DNA from: Myxococcus fulvus
Lineage (GTDB): Bacteria; Myxococcota; Myxococcia; Myxococcales; Myxococcaceae
NCBI RefSeq assembly: GCF_900111765.1
Contig: NZ_FOIB01000012.1
Span: 310,001 to 374,000, forward strand
Direction: 5' to 3'
DNA length: 64,000 nucleotides
Shown here: positions 39,945 through 49,022 of the stretch, piece by piece
Numbering within the stretch: position 1 is the first letter of the stretch
Layout of the letters: each line of letters begins with the position of its first letter
The notes under the pieces: model-generated
The model's input: only the letters and a program-made list of their open reading frames with translations
Database searches by the model: none
What the model was told of the DNA's origin: nothing
Made by a program: the position numbers and the translations under genes

Positions 39945-42316
39945 CGGCGATGACGTCTTCGGCGGTGGGCGCCTCGCCCCTGTTCCTCTCCGCGGAGGAC
40001 CGGGCGCAGGTGGACGCGGTGGAGCAGCTGGCGCGCGGCGGCGCGGACAACCTGCCGCGGCTGGTGGCCGGGCTGGACACGCCGAGCTGGGCGGTGCGCC
40101 GCGCGGTCGTCGCGGCCCTGGCCCGCATGGGCACCCAGGCGGTGCCGCCCCTGTGCGAGGTGCTGAGGAGCCGCCGCGACAGCGAGGCGCGGCTGGCCGC
40201 GGCGGTGGAGGCGCTGGTGGCCTCCACGGGCGCGGTGGAGGAGTCGCTGGAGGTGCTGGCGGACAACCCCGTCGCCGCCATCGTCTGTGACGCCGCGCAG
40301 GTGCTGGGCCGCAGGCGCAGCCGGCGCTCGGTGCCGCTGCTCGCCCGGCTCACGGTGCACCCGGACGACAACGTCGCGGTGGCGGCGATTGAAGCGCTGG
40401 GCCGCATCGGCGGCGGCGCGGCGGTGGACGCGCTCCTGGCGGCCCTGGGCAGCGGCAACTTCTTCCGCATCTTCCCCGCCATCGACGTGCTGGGCCGCTG
40501 CGGCGACCCGACGGTGGTGCCCGCGCTCCTGGGCCTGCTCGCGGACCCCTTCTATTCGCTGGAGGCCGCCCGCGCGCTGGGCCGCACGGGCCAGGACGCG
40601 GCGGTGCCCGCGCTGGTGGGGCTGCTACGCCGGGGCAACGACAGCCTGGTGCGCGTGGTGGCGGTGGCGCTGGTGGACATCCACGAGGCGCAGGTGCAGC
40701 GCTTCGGCGGCGCGCGCGCGGTGCAGGCGGCGCTGCGCTCCGGCGGGGACCTGTCCGTGCTGGGCCGCAAGCTGGCGCAGGCCATCAGCACCGCGGACTC
40801 CGCGGAGCGCGCCGCGCTGGCGCGGCTGCTCGGCTGGATTGGTGGCCAGGACGCGGCGGCGGGGCTCTTGCGCCTGCTCGACGCGCCGGACCCGACGGTG
40901 GCGCGCGCGGCGGCGGCGGCCCTGGCGGAGCTGGGCTCGGACGCGGACGAGCAGATTCTCCACGCGCTGCGCGACGGGGACAGCGCCCGGCGCCGGGTGC
41001 TCTTGCCGCTGGTGGGGCGCCGCGTGGCGTCCGTGCCGGAGGTGCTGGTGTGCCTGGAGGACCGCGACGCGTCGGTGCGCGCCATGGCGGCGGACACGCT
41101 GTCGCGCATCGGCGACCCGTCCGCGGTGGGCGCGCTCTTCGAGCGCCTGGTGGACGACGACCCGCGCGTGGTGCAGGCGGCCACGGGCGCCATCCAGTCG
41201 CTGGGCAGCGACGACACGGAGGCGCTGGCGATGCAGGCGGCGCGCTCCCCGGACGCGCGGCTGCGCCGGGCGGCGCTGCGCATCATCTCCTACTTCGGCT
41301 ATCCGCGCGGGCTGGAGGTGCTGCTGTCGGCCATGCGCGACTCGGACGAGCGGCTGCGCGACGCGGCCATCTACGGCCTGCCCTTCATCGAGGACCCGCG
41401 CGCGGTGGACGCGCTGCTCACGGCGGCCACGCACGAGTCGGAGCGCACGCGCGCGGCGGCCATGCGCGCCCTGGGACAGACGCAGAAGGAGGCCCGCATC
41501 ACCAGCATGCTGCTGGGCGGCCTCAACGACCGCGACCCGTGGGTGCGCTACTACGCGTGCCAGTCGCTGGGGAAGCTCAACGAGGAGGCCGCCGCGGACG
41601 CCATCGTCGCGCTGGCGGACGACGACGCGGGCCAGGTGCGCGTGGCCGTGGTGGACGCGCTGGCCCACATGCACACGGAGAGCGCCATGACGGCGCTCCG
41701 GCGCGCGGCGGCCAGCGCGGACGCGGACGTGCGGCGCGCGGCGCTCCTGGGCCTGGGCGTGGCGCGCCGGCAGGACGCGCTGCCGGTGCTCCTGGAGGCC
41801 TCCTCGTCCGAGGACGCGGCCACGCGGCTGGTCGCCCTGTCCGCGGTGGCCGAGTACGAGGCCCCGGAGACCCTGCCCGCGCTCCTGCGCGCCGCCAGTG
41901 ACCGGGACGACAGCGTGCGCAGCGCGGCGGTGGGCTTCCTGGCCACGCGGCCGGGCATCCCCTCCACCCAGGCGCTGGTGTCGCTCCTGGGGGATTTGAC
42001 GGTGCGCGAGCGGGTGGTGAGCGCGCTGGCCCTGCCCATGGAGGGGCGGCTGCCAGGGCTGCTCGCCGCGCTGGACGCGGCGGACGAGGTGACGGCGCCC
42101 CTGCTGGTGGCGGCGCTGGCGCGCATGCGCCGGGCGGACGCGCGCGCGGGCCTGCTCCAGGCGCTGGAGACGGCCAGCCCCGCCGGACGCCGCGCGGTGG
42201 TGCCCGCCGTGGGGGCGCTGGGCACGGTGGAGGCGCGCGACGCGCTGGAGCGCGCCTCGCTCAGGGACGACGACCAGGAAGTGCGCCGCGCCTGTCTCGT
42301 GGCCCTGGGGCGGTGA
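39941..42316 (+). CDS. cpc7: HEAT-repeat protein of the Che7 operon (Cpc7-like)
   Basis: The product has 791 residues, starting in an ATGA overlap with the receptor gene. It is an almost continuous array of HEAT/PBS-lyase-type helical repeats of about 30 residues, with motifs such as VRRAVVAALARMG, VAAIEALGRIGG, VRAMAADTLSRIGD and VRYYACQSLGKLNEE. About 22-24 units are likely. It should be a curved alpha-solenoid that binds partner proteins. In the M. xanthus Che7 system a HEAT protein (Cpc7) acts with the CheY, and the gene order here matches that system. No enzyme motif. Confidence 0.9.
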   Translation: MTAMTSSAVGASPLFLSAEDRAQVDAVEQLARGGADNLPRLVAGLDTPSWAVRRAVVAALARMGTQAVPPLCEVLRSRRDSEARLAAAVEALVASTGAVEESLEVLADNPVAAIVCDAAQVLGRRRSRRSVPLLARLTVHPDDNVAVAAIEALGRIGGGAAVDALLAALGSGNFFRIFPAIDVLGRCGDPTVVPALLGLLADPFYSLEAARALGRTGQDAAVPALVGLLRRGNDSLVRVVAVALVDIHEAQVQRFGGARAVQAALRSGGDLSVLGRKLAQAISTADSAERAALARLLGWIGGQDAAAGLLRLLDAPDPTVARAAAAALAELGSDADEQILHALRDGDSARRRVLLPLVGRRVASVPEVLVCLEDRDASVRAMAADTLSRIGDPSAVGALFERLVDDDPRVVQAATGAIQSLGSDDTEALAMQAARSPDARLRRAALRIISYFGYPRGLEVLLSAMRDSDERLRDAAIYGLPFIEDPRAVDALLTAATHESERTRAAAMRALGQTQKEARITSMLLGGLNDRDPWVRYYACQSLGKLNEEAAADAIVALADDDAGQVRVAVVDALAHMHTESAMTALRRAAASADADVRRAALLGLGVARRQDALPVLLEASSSEDAATRLVALSAVAEYEAPETLPALLRAASDRDDSVRSAAVGFLATRPGIPSTQALVSLLGDLTVRERVVSALALPMEGRLPGLLAALDAADEVTAPLLVAALARMRRADARAGLLQALETASPAGRRAVVPAVGALGTVEARDALERASLRDDDQEVRRACLVALGR

Positions 42317-42326
42317 CAAGGACGCC

Positions 42327-43151
42327 ATGCCCTCGTTGCCGATGTCTCCCCAGGTGTTCGCCATCCTCGCGGCGCTCATCGAGCAGCGCGCCGGGCTGCA
42401 CTACTCGCCCGAGGACCGTGAGTTGATGGCGGACAAGGTGTCGGACCGCGCGCTGGAGGCGGGGTTCGACTCGCTGCTCGACTACTACTACTTCCTTCGT
42501 TACGACCCGGCGGGCGCCGAGGCGCTGGACGCGCTGGTGGACTCGCTGCTGGTCCACGAGACGTACTTCTTCCGCGAGGCGCCGCCCCTGCTGGTGCTGG
42601 TGGAGGACGTGCTGGTGCCCCTGGTGAAGCAGGGGCGCAAGCCGCGCGTCTGGTGCGCGGCGTGCTCCACCGGCGAGGAGCCCCTGACGCTGGCGATGAT
42701 GCTGGCGGACCGCGGCGCGCTGGCGGGCGTGGAAATCGTCGCCAGCGACTTGAGCTCCCGCGCCCTGGAGCGCGCGCGCTCGGGAGACCACAACCTGCGC
42801 TCGCTGCGCGCGCTGCCTCCGGGCGTGGAGGGCCGCTGGCTGGAGCGCGGCGTGGAGGGGCGCGTGCGGGTGAAGCCCGAACTGGTGGACGCGGTGCAGT
42901 GGAAGCGCGTCAACCTGGTGGACGAGGCCGCGGTGGCCCGGCTGGGCGCCTTCGACGCCATCCTCTGCCGCAACGTGCTCATCTACTTCCAGGACGACAC
43001 GGCGCGCCGGGTGGTGGTGTCGCTGGCGGGCGCGCTCAAGCCCAGCGGCCAGCTGCTGGTGGGCACCTCCGAGTCGCTCATGCGCTTCGGCACCGCGCTC
43101 TCCTGCGAGGAGCGCCGCGGCGCCTTCTTCTACACCAAGGCGGACTCATGA
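42327..43151 (+). CDS. cheR7: CheR-type receptor methyltransferase of the Che7 operon
   Basis: The product has 274 residues. The N-terminal four-helix domain is followed by the SAM-binding fold: WCAACSTGEEPLTLAMM, VASDLSSRALERAR, and CRNVLIYF near residue 215. It should methylate glutamates of the adjacent receptor. Starts ten bases after the HEAT gene; overlaps cheB by four bases. Confidence 0.93.
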   Translation: MPSLPMSPQVFAILAALIEQRAGLHYSPEDRELMADKVSDRALEAGFDSLLDYYYFLRYDPAGAEALDALVDSLLVHETYFFREAPPLLVLVEDVLVPLVKQGRKPRVWCAACSTGEEPLTLAMMLADRGALAGVEIVASDLSSRALERARSGDHNLRSLRALPPGVEGRWLERGVEGRVRVKPELVDAVQWKRVNLVDEAAVARLGAFDAILCRNVLIYFQDDTARRVVVSLAGALKPSGQLLVGTSESLMRFGTALSCEERRGAFFYTKADS

Positions 43152-44191
43152 TGACCCCGGCCCCCATCCGCGTGCTGGTGGTCGACGACTCGGCCTTCGC
43201 GCGCAAGGTGCTCAAGCAGGTGTTGTCCAACGCGGACGACATCCAGGTGGTGGACACGGCCCGGGACGGCCTGGACGCGCTGGAGAAGGTGGCGGAGCTG
43301 TCGCCGGACGTGCTCACCCTGGACCTGGTGATGCCCAACCTGGACGGGCTGGGCGTGCTGCGCGCCCTGTCCTCCATGGAGCGCGCGCCGCGCGTCGTCG
43401 TGGTCAGCAGCGCGGGCGACGAGAGCGAGCTGGCGGTGGCGGCCCTCCAGAACGGCGCGGTGGAGCTGGTGCACAAGCCCACCGCGCTGGCCACGGACCG
43501 GCTCTACGAGCTGGGCGCGGAGCTGGTGGAGAAGGTGCGAATCGCGGCCCGCGCCGCGCGGCGCTTCGTGGCCTCGCCCGTGACCCCCGCGTCCTTCGCG
43601 TCCGCGGACGCGCTCGCGGCCTCCCGGCACCTGGTGGTGGTGGGCACCTCCACCGGTGGCCCGCAGGCCCTCACGACGCTGTTGTCCCAGCTGCCCGCGG
43701 ACTTCCCCGCGCCCATGGCGCTCGCGCTGCACATCCCCCCCGGCTACACGGAGGCGGTGGCGCGTCGGCTGGACGCGCTGTGCCCGCTGGAGGTGCGCGA
43801 GGCCGAGGACGGCATGGAGCTGTTCCCCGGACGCGTCATCCTCGCCCGCGCCGGCCAGCACCTCAAGGTGGAGCGCCACGGCACGCTCGGCCTGGTGCGC
43901 CTGGACCGTCACCCCCTGCGCATGCCCCACCACCCCTCCGTGGACGTGCTCTTCCAGAGCGCCGCCCGCGTCTGGGGCAAGGACGCGGTGGGCGTGGTGC
44001 TCACCGGCATGGGGGACGACGGCCGCGACGGCGCGCGCGCCATCCGCGAGGCGGGCGGCGTGGTGCTCACCGAGTCGGAGAGCTCCTGCGTCGTCTATGG
44101 CATGCCCCGCGCCGTCGACGAGGCGGGCCTGGCCACCGCGAGCGCGCCCCTGGGCGGCATGGTGGAGCTCTTGCGCTCCCACCTGCGCTGA
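43148..44191 (+). CDS. cheB7: CheB-type methylesterase of the Che7 operon
   Basis: The product has 347 residues from the ATG at 43148 (the next codon is also ATG) in an overlap with the cheR stop. The receiver domain has VVDDS and acceptor Asp59 (VLTLDLVMPNLDG). The esterase domain has the catalytic triad: Ser168 (VGTSTGGPQ), His195 (ALHIPPGY) and Asp290 (LTGMGDDGRDG). It removes methyl groups from the receptor when phosphorylated by CheA. Confidence 0.93.
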   Translation: MMTPAPIRVLVVDDSAFARKVLKQVLSNADDIQVVDTARDGLDALEKVAELSPDVLTLDLVMPNLDGLGVLRALSSMERAPRVVVVSSAGDESELAVAALQNGAVELVHKPTALATDRLYELGAELVEKVRIAARAARRFVASPVTPASFASADALAASRHLVVVGTSTGGPQALTTLLSQLPADFPAPMALALHIPPGYTEAVARRLDALCPLEVREAEDGMELFPGRVILARAGQHLKVERHGTLGLVRLDRHPLRMPHHPSVDVLFQSAARVWGKDAVGVVLTGMGDDGRDGARAIREAGGVVLTESESSCVVYGMPRAVDEAGLATASAPLGGMVELLRSHLR

Positions 44192-44319
44192 AATCCCTGG
44201 AAGCGCGGGTGGGGGAAGCGTCGCCCGCTCTCCTACACGGCGAGGGGGAGAGGGAGGCCTTGTTGGAGGGCGAGCGATAGATTTGGGCCTTCACCGAGGC
44301 GTAAGGCACACTGCGCGCC

Positions 44320-45285
44320 ATGCTCCGTTACAGCGCCGACATCCGCACCCTCCTCTGGTGCCTGGCGATGCCCGTGGTGGCCCTCACGATGTTCTGGGAC
44401 CCCGGGCTCATCCCCTACCTGTGCCCGCTGGCGTGCTACCTGGCGCTGTCGGCGGGTGTCATCGCCCACAACCACAATCACTGCCCCACCTTCCGCAACC
44501 GGAAGATGAACGAGGGCATGGGCATGTGGCTGTCGCTGTTCTACGGCTACCCGACCTTCGTGTGGATTCCGACGCACAACCTGAACCACCACAAGTTCGT
44601 GAACAAGGCGGGCGACGCCACCATCACCTGGCGCTACTCGAAGAAGCACAACTTCCTCGTCGCCTTCCTGTTCCCCTTCGTCTCCACCTACTGGCAGCAG
44701 GAGCCGACCAAGGCCTTCATCGACAAGGCCCGCGCGCGCAACCCCGCCCTGTTCCGCCAGATTGTCCTCCAGTACGTCGTCTGGGGCGGCACCCACGCGG
44801 CGCTCGTCGCGCTGGCGATCTACCTGCACGGCATCGGCGGCGGCCTGCGCGTCTGGGCCTTCGCGTTCCTGATTCCGGCGGTCTTCTCGCTGTGGACCAT
44901 CATGTTCTTCAACTACATCCAGCACGTCCACTCGGACCCCTGGAGCGAGCACGACCACAGCCGCAGCTTCACCGGCCGCCTCATCAACTTCTTCCTCTTC
45001 AACAACGGGCTGCACGCGGTGCACCACGAGACGCCGGGGCTGCACTGGAGCCTGCTGCCCCAGGCGCACGCCAAGATTGCCGCCTCCATCGACCCCCGCC
45101 TCAAGCCGGTGAGCTTCTTCGGCTGGTGCTTCCGCTCCTACGTGCTGGCGCCGCTGTTCCCCCGCTTCGGCACCACCCAGGTCGGCCGCGCGCCCTATGA
45201 CCCGCCCCAGGGCGGCGCCGTGGACGTGTCCTTCGGCGACGAGCTGCAGGCGGTGGACTCGGGAGTGAATGTCGCCCGCGTCTGA
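44320..45285 (+). CDS. des7: Membrane fatty-acid desaturase (Des7-like) at the end of the Che7 operon
   Basis: The product has 321 residues. Three conserved histidine clusters for a di-iron centre are visible: HNHNH (50-54), HNLNHHK (86-92) and HAVHHE (about 231-236), separated by hydrophobic helices, as in acyl-lipid desaturases. It sits 128 bases after cheB and just before a strong terminator, so it is probably the last gene of the operon, possibly with a promoter of its own in the gap. M. xanthus Che7 is described with an associated desaturase, which is why this symbol is used. It would link array signalling to membrane-lipid unsaturation. Confidence 0.88.
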   Translation: MLRYSADIRTLLWCLAMPVVALTMFWDPGLIPYLCPLACYLALSAGVIAHNHNHCPTFRNRKMNEGMGMWLSLFYGYPTFVWIPTHNLNHHKFVNKAGDATITWRYSKKHNFLVAFLFPFVSTYWQQEPTKAFIDKARARNPALFRQIVLQYVVWGGTHAALVALAIYLHGIGGGLRVWAFAFLIPAVFSLWTIMFFNYIQHVHSDPWSEHDHSRSFTGRLINFFLFNNGLHAVHHETPGLHWSLLPQAHAKIAASIDPRLKPVSFFGWCFRSYVLAPLFPRFGTTQVGRAPYDPPQGGAVDVSFGDELQAVDSGVNVARV

Positions 45286-45289
45286 CGTC

Positions 45290-45310
45290 GCCCGCACCGA
45301 AAGGTCGGGC
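45290..45310 (+). terminator. Terminator with GAAA tetraloop after the desaturase gene
   Basis: GCCCG (45290-45294) pairs with CGGGC (45306-45310), C45295 is bulged, and ACC (45296-45298) pairs with GGT (45303-45305) around GAAA. It begins four bases after the stop and is followed by a pyrimidine-rich tract (TGATTCTCTCTGTCCTG). Best terminator in the window. Confidence 0.75.
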
Positions 45311-45445
45311 TGATTCTCTCTGTCCTGTATTCCTCACCTCTCCCTGGAATCCGACCAGGGGGAGTATTCACCGTGTGGCTGTTTCCCATATCTCGCCAAC
45401 AACGCGAGTGGCGGGGACGGGGGGAACCAGACACGGAGAATCCGA

Positions 45446-46567
45446 ATGAGGATGGCCTCAGGCCCGGTCCGGCCCGTCATTGGCGAGACGCCCGGCGCGC
45501 CTCGTGTCCTGTGGGTGGGCGTGGTGGGTGAGGCGTGGCTGTGTTTGTCCCGCGCCGCCCGGGCGCTGGGGTGTGAGCCGGTGCAGGCGGCCGTCGCGGG
45601 TGGAGTGGCCGGTGAGTCCTCCTCGCGAGCGCGGCCCCGGCTGGTGCTGGTCCACTGGCGGCAGGTGCGTGAGCGCGGCCCTGGGGGCCTGGGTGGGCTG
45701 AAGGCGCGCGTGGGCGCGTCCGGCGCGCCGCTGGTGCTGGTGGCCGAGCCGGAGACTCCCGCGGAGGTGCTGGAGGCGGCGGACGCCGAGGGCATCGAGG
45801 ACTGCCTGGTGACGCCGGTGAGCGAGGCGGCCGTGCGCGCCCGGCTGTCCGCGCTGCTGGGCAAGAGCCCCGTGGCCCCGCCGAGCGAGCGCTACAGCCC
45901 GCGCGTGGTGCTGCTCGCGGGCGCGGGCGGCGCGCGCACGTGGACGGGGCTGGGTTCGCTGCTGGAGGCCTGTGGCCATCACCTGCTGTACAGCGCCACC
46001 GTGGAGGGCGCCGCCTCGCGCGTGGAGGAGCACGGCGCCCGGCCCCACCTGCTCGTCGTCGCGGGTGACGGGGCCTGGGGTGGGGTGTGGGCCCGCGCGA
46101 GCGCCACGGCGCGCGCGCTCCTGGACGGGGTGCCGTCCCTGTCGGTGACGCCCGCGGAGTGCGCGCGGGCGGGGGCGCTGCTGCCGCGCGTGCACACGCT
46201 GCTGGGCCGCGACGGCGCGTCGCTCCGGGTGGAGGAGCGGGTGCCCTTCTGCTGCCCGGTGGAGTTCGCGGAGGGCGAGAACAAGGGCGCCTCCTGGACG
46301 TCGGGCGTGTCCTTCGCGATGAGCCCCGCGGGCCTCTTCGTGCGCACGCTGGTGCCGGCGCGTCCCGGCGCGGCGGTGACGCTGCGGCTGCACCTGCCCA
46401 CCACGGGCGAGCGGCTGGAGTCCCATGGCGTGGTGGCGTGGGCCAACCCCTGCGCGCAGAGGGAGAGCCTGTGCGCGCCCCACGGCATGGGGGTGCGCTT
46501 TCTGGGCATGGGCCCTCCGCGCCTGATGCACCTTCGTCAGCTCTGCCAGGCCACGTCCCCCGCGTGA
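45446..46567 (+). CDS. Two pseudo-receiver domains fused to a PilZ-like domain
   Basis: The product has 373 residues with CGGAGA upstream of the ATG. Residues 17-130 and 150-245 each have receiver-like alternation (RVLWVGVVGEAW, LVLVHWRQV, LVLVAEPE, VTPVSEAAV; then RVVLLAGAG, LLVVAGDG). Neither keeps the acidic pocket or a conserved Lys, so both are probably non-phosphorylatable. The C-terminal 120 residues (SLRVEERVPFCCPVEF, MSPAGLFVRT, GVRFLGM) match the PilZ-type beta-barrel pattern seen in myxobacterial proteins. The N-terminal RxxxR c-di-GMP site is not evident, so binding is doubtful. Function unknown; likely a protein-protein adaptor in motility or development. Confidence 0.7.
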   Translation: MRMASGPVRPVIGETPGAPRVLWVGVVGEAWLCLSRAARALGCEPVQAAVAGGVAGESSSRARPRLVLVHWRQVRERGPGGLGGLKARVGASGAPLVLVAEPETPAEVLEAADAEGIEDCLVTPVSEAAVRARLSALLGKSPVAPPSERYSPRVVLLAGAGGARTWTGLGSLLEACGHHLLYSATVEGAASRVEEHGARPHLLVVAGDGAWGGVWARASATARALLDGVPSLSVTPAECARAGALLPRVHTLLGRDGASLRVEERVPFCCPVEFAEGENKGASWTSGVSFAMSPAGLFVRTLVPARPGAAVTLRLHLPTTGERLESHGVVAWANPCAQRESLCAPHGMGVRFLGMGPPRLMHLRQLCQATSPA

Positions 46568-46592
46568 GCCCTGGTCCCCTCGAGGAGACGTC

Positions 46593-46985
46593 ATGCGGCG
46601 CAAGAAGGTCCTGCTCGTCGACGACTCGCACACGGTGTTGATGCTCCACCAGATGATGATGGTGGAGCGCGGCTACGAGACGCTCATCGCCCGGGACGGG
46701 CTGGAGGCGCTGGCGCGCGTGGAGGTGGAGGCGCCGGACCTGGTCGTGCTCGACATCCACATGCCGCACCTGGATGGCCTGCAGACCTGCCGCGCGCTGC
46801 GCGAGCGCGAGTCCACGCGCCACACGCCCATCATCCTGTGCAGCACGCGCATGGAGCCCGCGAGCGTGCAGGCGGGCTTCGACAGCGGCTGCACCGACTA
46901 CCTCACCAAGCCCTTCGCGGGCTCGGAGCTGGCGGCGCTGCTCAACCGCTACCTGGGCTCGGAGCGCGGCACGCGCGGCGACTGA
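46593..46985 (+). CDS. Single-domain response regulator
   Basis: The product has 130 residues. GAGGAG lies five bases before the ATG. Full receiver motifs: VDDS, acceptor Asp (LVVLDIHMPHLDG), ILCST switch, and Lys-Pro (YLTKPFAG). It follows the pseudo-receiver/PilZ gene with a 25-base gap and probably shares its transcript. Its last 37 bases overlap, tail to tail, the end of the histidine-kinase gene on the other strand. Confidence 0.9.
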   Translation: MRRKKVLLVDDSHTVLMLHQMMMVERGYETLIARDGLEALARVEVEAPDLVVLDIHMPHLDGLQTCRALRERESTRHTPIILCSTRMEPASVQAGFDSGCTDYLTKPFAGSELAALLNRYLGSERGTRGD

Positions 46986-48469
46986 GCCTGGGGCCGGGCG
47001 GGCAGCGAGCGGCGCGGCAGCGTCACGGTGAACGACGTGCCGTCCTCCTCGGTGGAGCCCACCTCGATGCCCCCGCCGTGCGCCTGGACGATTTCCCGCA
47101 CGATGTAGAGCCCCAGCCCGTAGCTCATCTTCAGCGTGCGCGTCGTCTGCGGGCCGCTGCGGAAGGGCTCGAACAGGTGCGGCAAGAGGTGCGCGGGGAT
47201 GGGCCGCCCGCCGTTGTGCACCTCCAGCACCACCTTGTTGCCGCGCGTGGCCCGCACCTCCAGACGCACCGGCGTGTCCGAGGGGCCGAACTTCAGCGCG
47301 TTCTCCAAGAGGTTGCTGGCCACCTGGCCCAGCCGGTCCGGGTCCCACATGCCCTGCGTGTTGCCCTTGTGCTCCACCTCGATGACGCGCTCGGGGTAGG
47401 CCACGCGGAACTCGTGCGCCACGCGCAGGGCCAGGTCCTTCAAGTCCATGGGCCGGGGCTCAATCGCCACGCCGCCCATCAGCCGGGTGCGCGTGAAGTC
47501 GAGCAGGAGGCGCGTGAGCCGCTCGATTCGCACCGCCGCGGTGGCGATGCGCTGACTGGTGCGCCGGGCGTCCTCGGCGGTGCCGGACTCGGCCATGACG
47601 CGCGACCAGTTCATGATGGCGCCCAGGGGGCTCCTGATGTCGTGGCTGACGATGCCCATCAGCTGCTCCTGGAACTCGGAGTGGCGGCGCGCCTCCTCCT
47701 CGGCCCACTTGCGCTGGGTGATGTCGCGGCTGATGCCGAACAGCCCCACCACCTTGCCGTCGCCGTCGCGCAGCACGCCCTTGGTGCTCAGCCACACGCG
47801 CGGGCCCTCCACGCCCGGCTGCGCGTCCTCGTAGGTGACGGTGCGGCCGAAGGCGAGCACCTCCCTGTCGTTGGCGGCGTTGACGCGGGCGACCTCGGGC
47901 GCGAACAGCTCGTGGTCCGTGCGGCCCACCATCTGCTCCACCTCGTAGCCCACCGCGCGCGCGCCCGAGGCGTTGATGAGCTGGTAGCGGCCCTCCAAGT
48001 CCTTCGTGTAGACGGAGTCCGTCGTCCCCTCGTGGATGGCGCGGAACACCTCGCTCGCGCGGCGCAGCTCCTCCTTCGCGCGCTTCTCCCCGCTGATGTC
48101 CCGGCAGTGGACCAACAGGCCCCCGGGCACCACGCGCGCGCGCACGTCGAACGTCGAGTCCCGCTCCGGCCAGCCGTGCTCGAAGCGCGTGGCGGGCTGC
48201 TGGGTGGCGGGCTGCTCGAAGCGCAGATGGCGGCGCAGCTCCAGGAGCTGGGGGCACGCGCGGCGCACGTCGTCGCCCACGCCGGCGATGCCTTCCAGCA
48301 GCTCCGCCATGCGCGGGCTCACGTAGGTGAAGCGCCAGCCGGCGTCGAGCGTGAAGAACGCATCCGGCAGTCCCTCCAGGAGCGCATGCAGCGGTACGCC
48401 GGCCGACGCCTCGGAGGGGAGGGCCGGGGCCGGGGATCGCGGGCGCTTCTTGGCGGGGGTGGAGGGCAT
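46949..48469 (-). CDS. Double-PAS sensor histidine kinase
   Basis: The product has 506 residues from the ATG at 48469 (no good ribosome site; the in-frame sequence above it is Arg/Pro-rich and not domain-like). Two PAS domains (about 25-140 and 140-265, the second ending DITQRKWAEEE) lead to a HisKA with H-box SHDIRSPL (His near 276) and a HATPase with NLLENALKFG and YGLGLYIVREIVQAHGG. Soluble. Its kinase core resembles those of the two kinases at the left end of the window. The 3' end overlaps the convergent receiver gene; the receiver could be its partner, which would be testable. Confidence 0.88.
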   Translation of the reverse strand: MPSTPAKKRPRSPAPALPSEASAGVPLHALLEGLPDAFFTLDAGWRFTYVSPRMAELLEGIAGVGDDVRRACPQLLELRRHLRFEQPATQQPATRFEHGWPERDSTFDVRARVVPGGLLVHCRDISGEKRAKEELRRASEVFRAIHEGTTDSVYTKDLEGRYQLINASGARAVGYEVEQMVGRTDHELFAPEVARVNAANDREVLAFGRTVTYEDAQPGVEGPRVWLSTKGVLRDGDGKVVGLFGISRDITQRKWAEEEARRHSEFQEQLMGIVSHDIRSPLGAIMNWSRVMAESGTAEDARRTSQRIATAAVRIERLTRLLLDFTRTRLMGGVAIEPRPMDLKDLALRVAHEFRVAYPERVIEVEHKGNTQGMWDPDRLGQVASNLLENALKFGPSDTPVRLEVRATRGNKVVLEVHNGGRPIPAHLLPHLFEPFRSGPQTTRTLKMSYGLGLYIVREIVQAHGGGIEVGSTEEDGTSFTVTLPRRSLPARPQAQSPRVPRSEPR

Positions 48470-49022
48470 GCGTCGTGGTTTTCGCGGGGGGAGCTGGAGG
48501 TCGAGGAGAGGAGGAGGGGCCGTGTCAGGAGGGAGGACAGGCTGCCTCGGGATTCTCCGGGCTCCTCGTCGAGAAGGTGCTCCGCGCAAAGGGGCGGCGT
48601 GGCGCGGCGCCCGTCCCCCGCGCACGGGGTGACGTCGTCAGCGCGTGGCATCCCCGAGCTTCCGCGTGGGCCGAGGCGCGGAAGGGGGTGGGCTTGAGTG
48701 CTGCGGTGAGGCCGAAACGCATCCGGGCAGAACCATACTCCGCTCCGTGTCTGGCGCGAGCGGCCCCCGCTGCTCCTTCCTCGCTCGGTGCGCTCCAGGT
48801 CCCTGCCTGCCGTTCCGAACGGCCGGTTCTTGCAGCGTGACTGCAATTCGGCCGGCCGGATGCGCCCAGGGTGAATGCGGGTTCAGATAACCCGGGAAAC
48901 GGGGTGGGTCTTGGATGTGGCGTTTTCGTCTGGAGTCCGGAATCCCGGGGAGGTGGGTCAGTCCGGGTCGGGCGTGGTGAGGGGCGCTGTCCGGGAGCAC
49001 CCGGCTGGCGGTGTCGGGCGGC
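48470..49022. other. Non-coding region with three inverted repeats
   Basis: 553 bases between the antiporter gene end and the kinase start (both minus strand). Perfect inverted repeats are CCGTTC/GAACGG (48810-48815 and 48817-48822), TTGCAG/CTGCAA (48830-48835 and 48841-48846, extendable by flanking GGCCG/CGGCC), and CGGGTT/AACCCG (48878-48883 and 48889-48894). The latter two could end the antiporter transcript or mark an uncharacterised small RNA. No gene with a ribosome site seen. Confidence 0.45.

Noticed and set aside
48869..48895. tRNA T-arm-like sequence (GGGTTCAGATAACCC)
   Set aside because: The loop does not fit the T-loop consensus and no acceptor, D-arm or anticodon arm can be built around it. 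It is better read as a simple inverted repeat.
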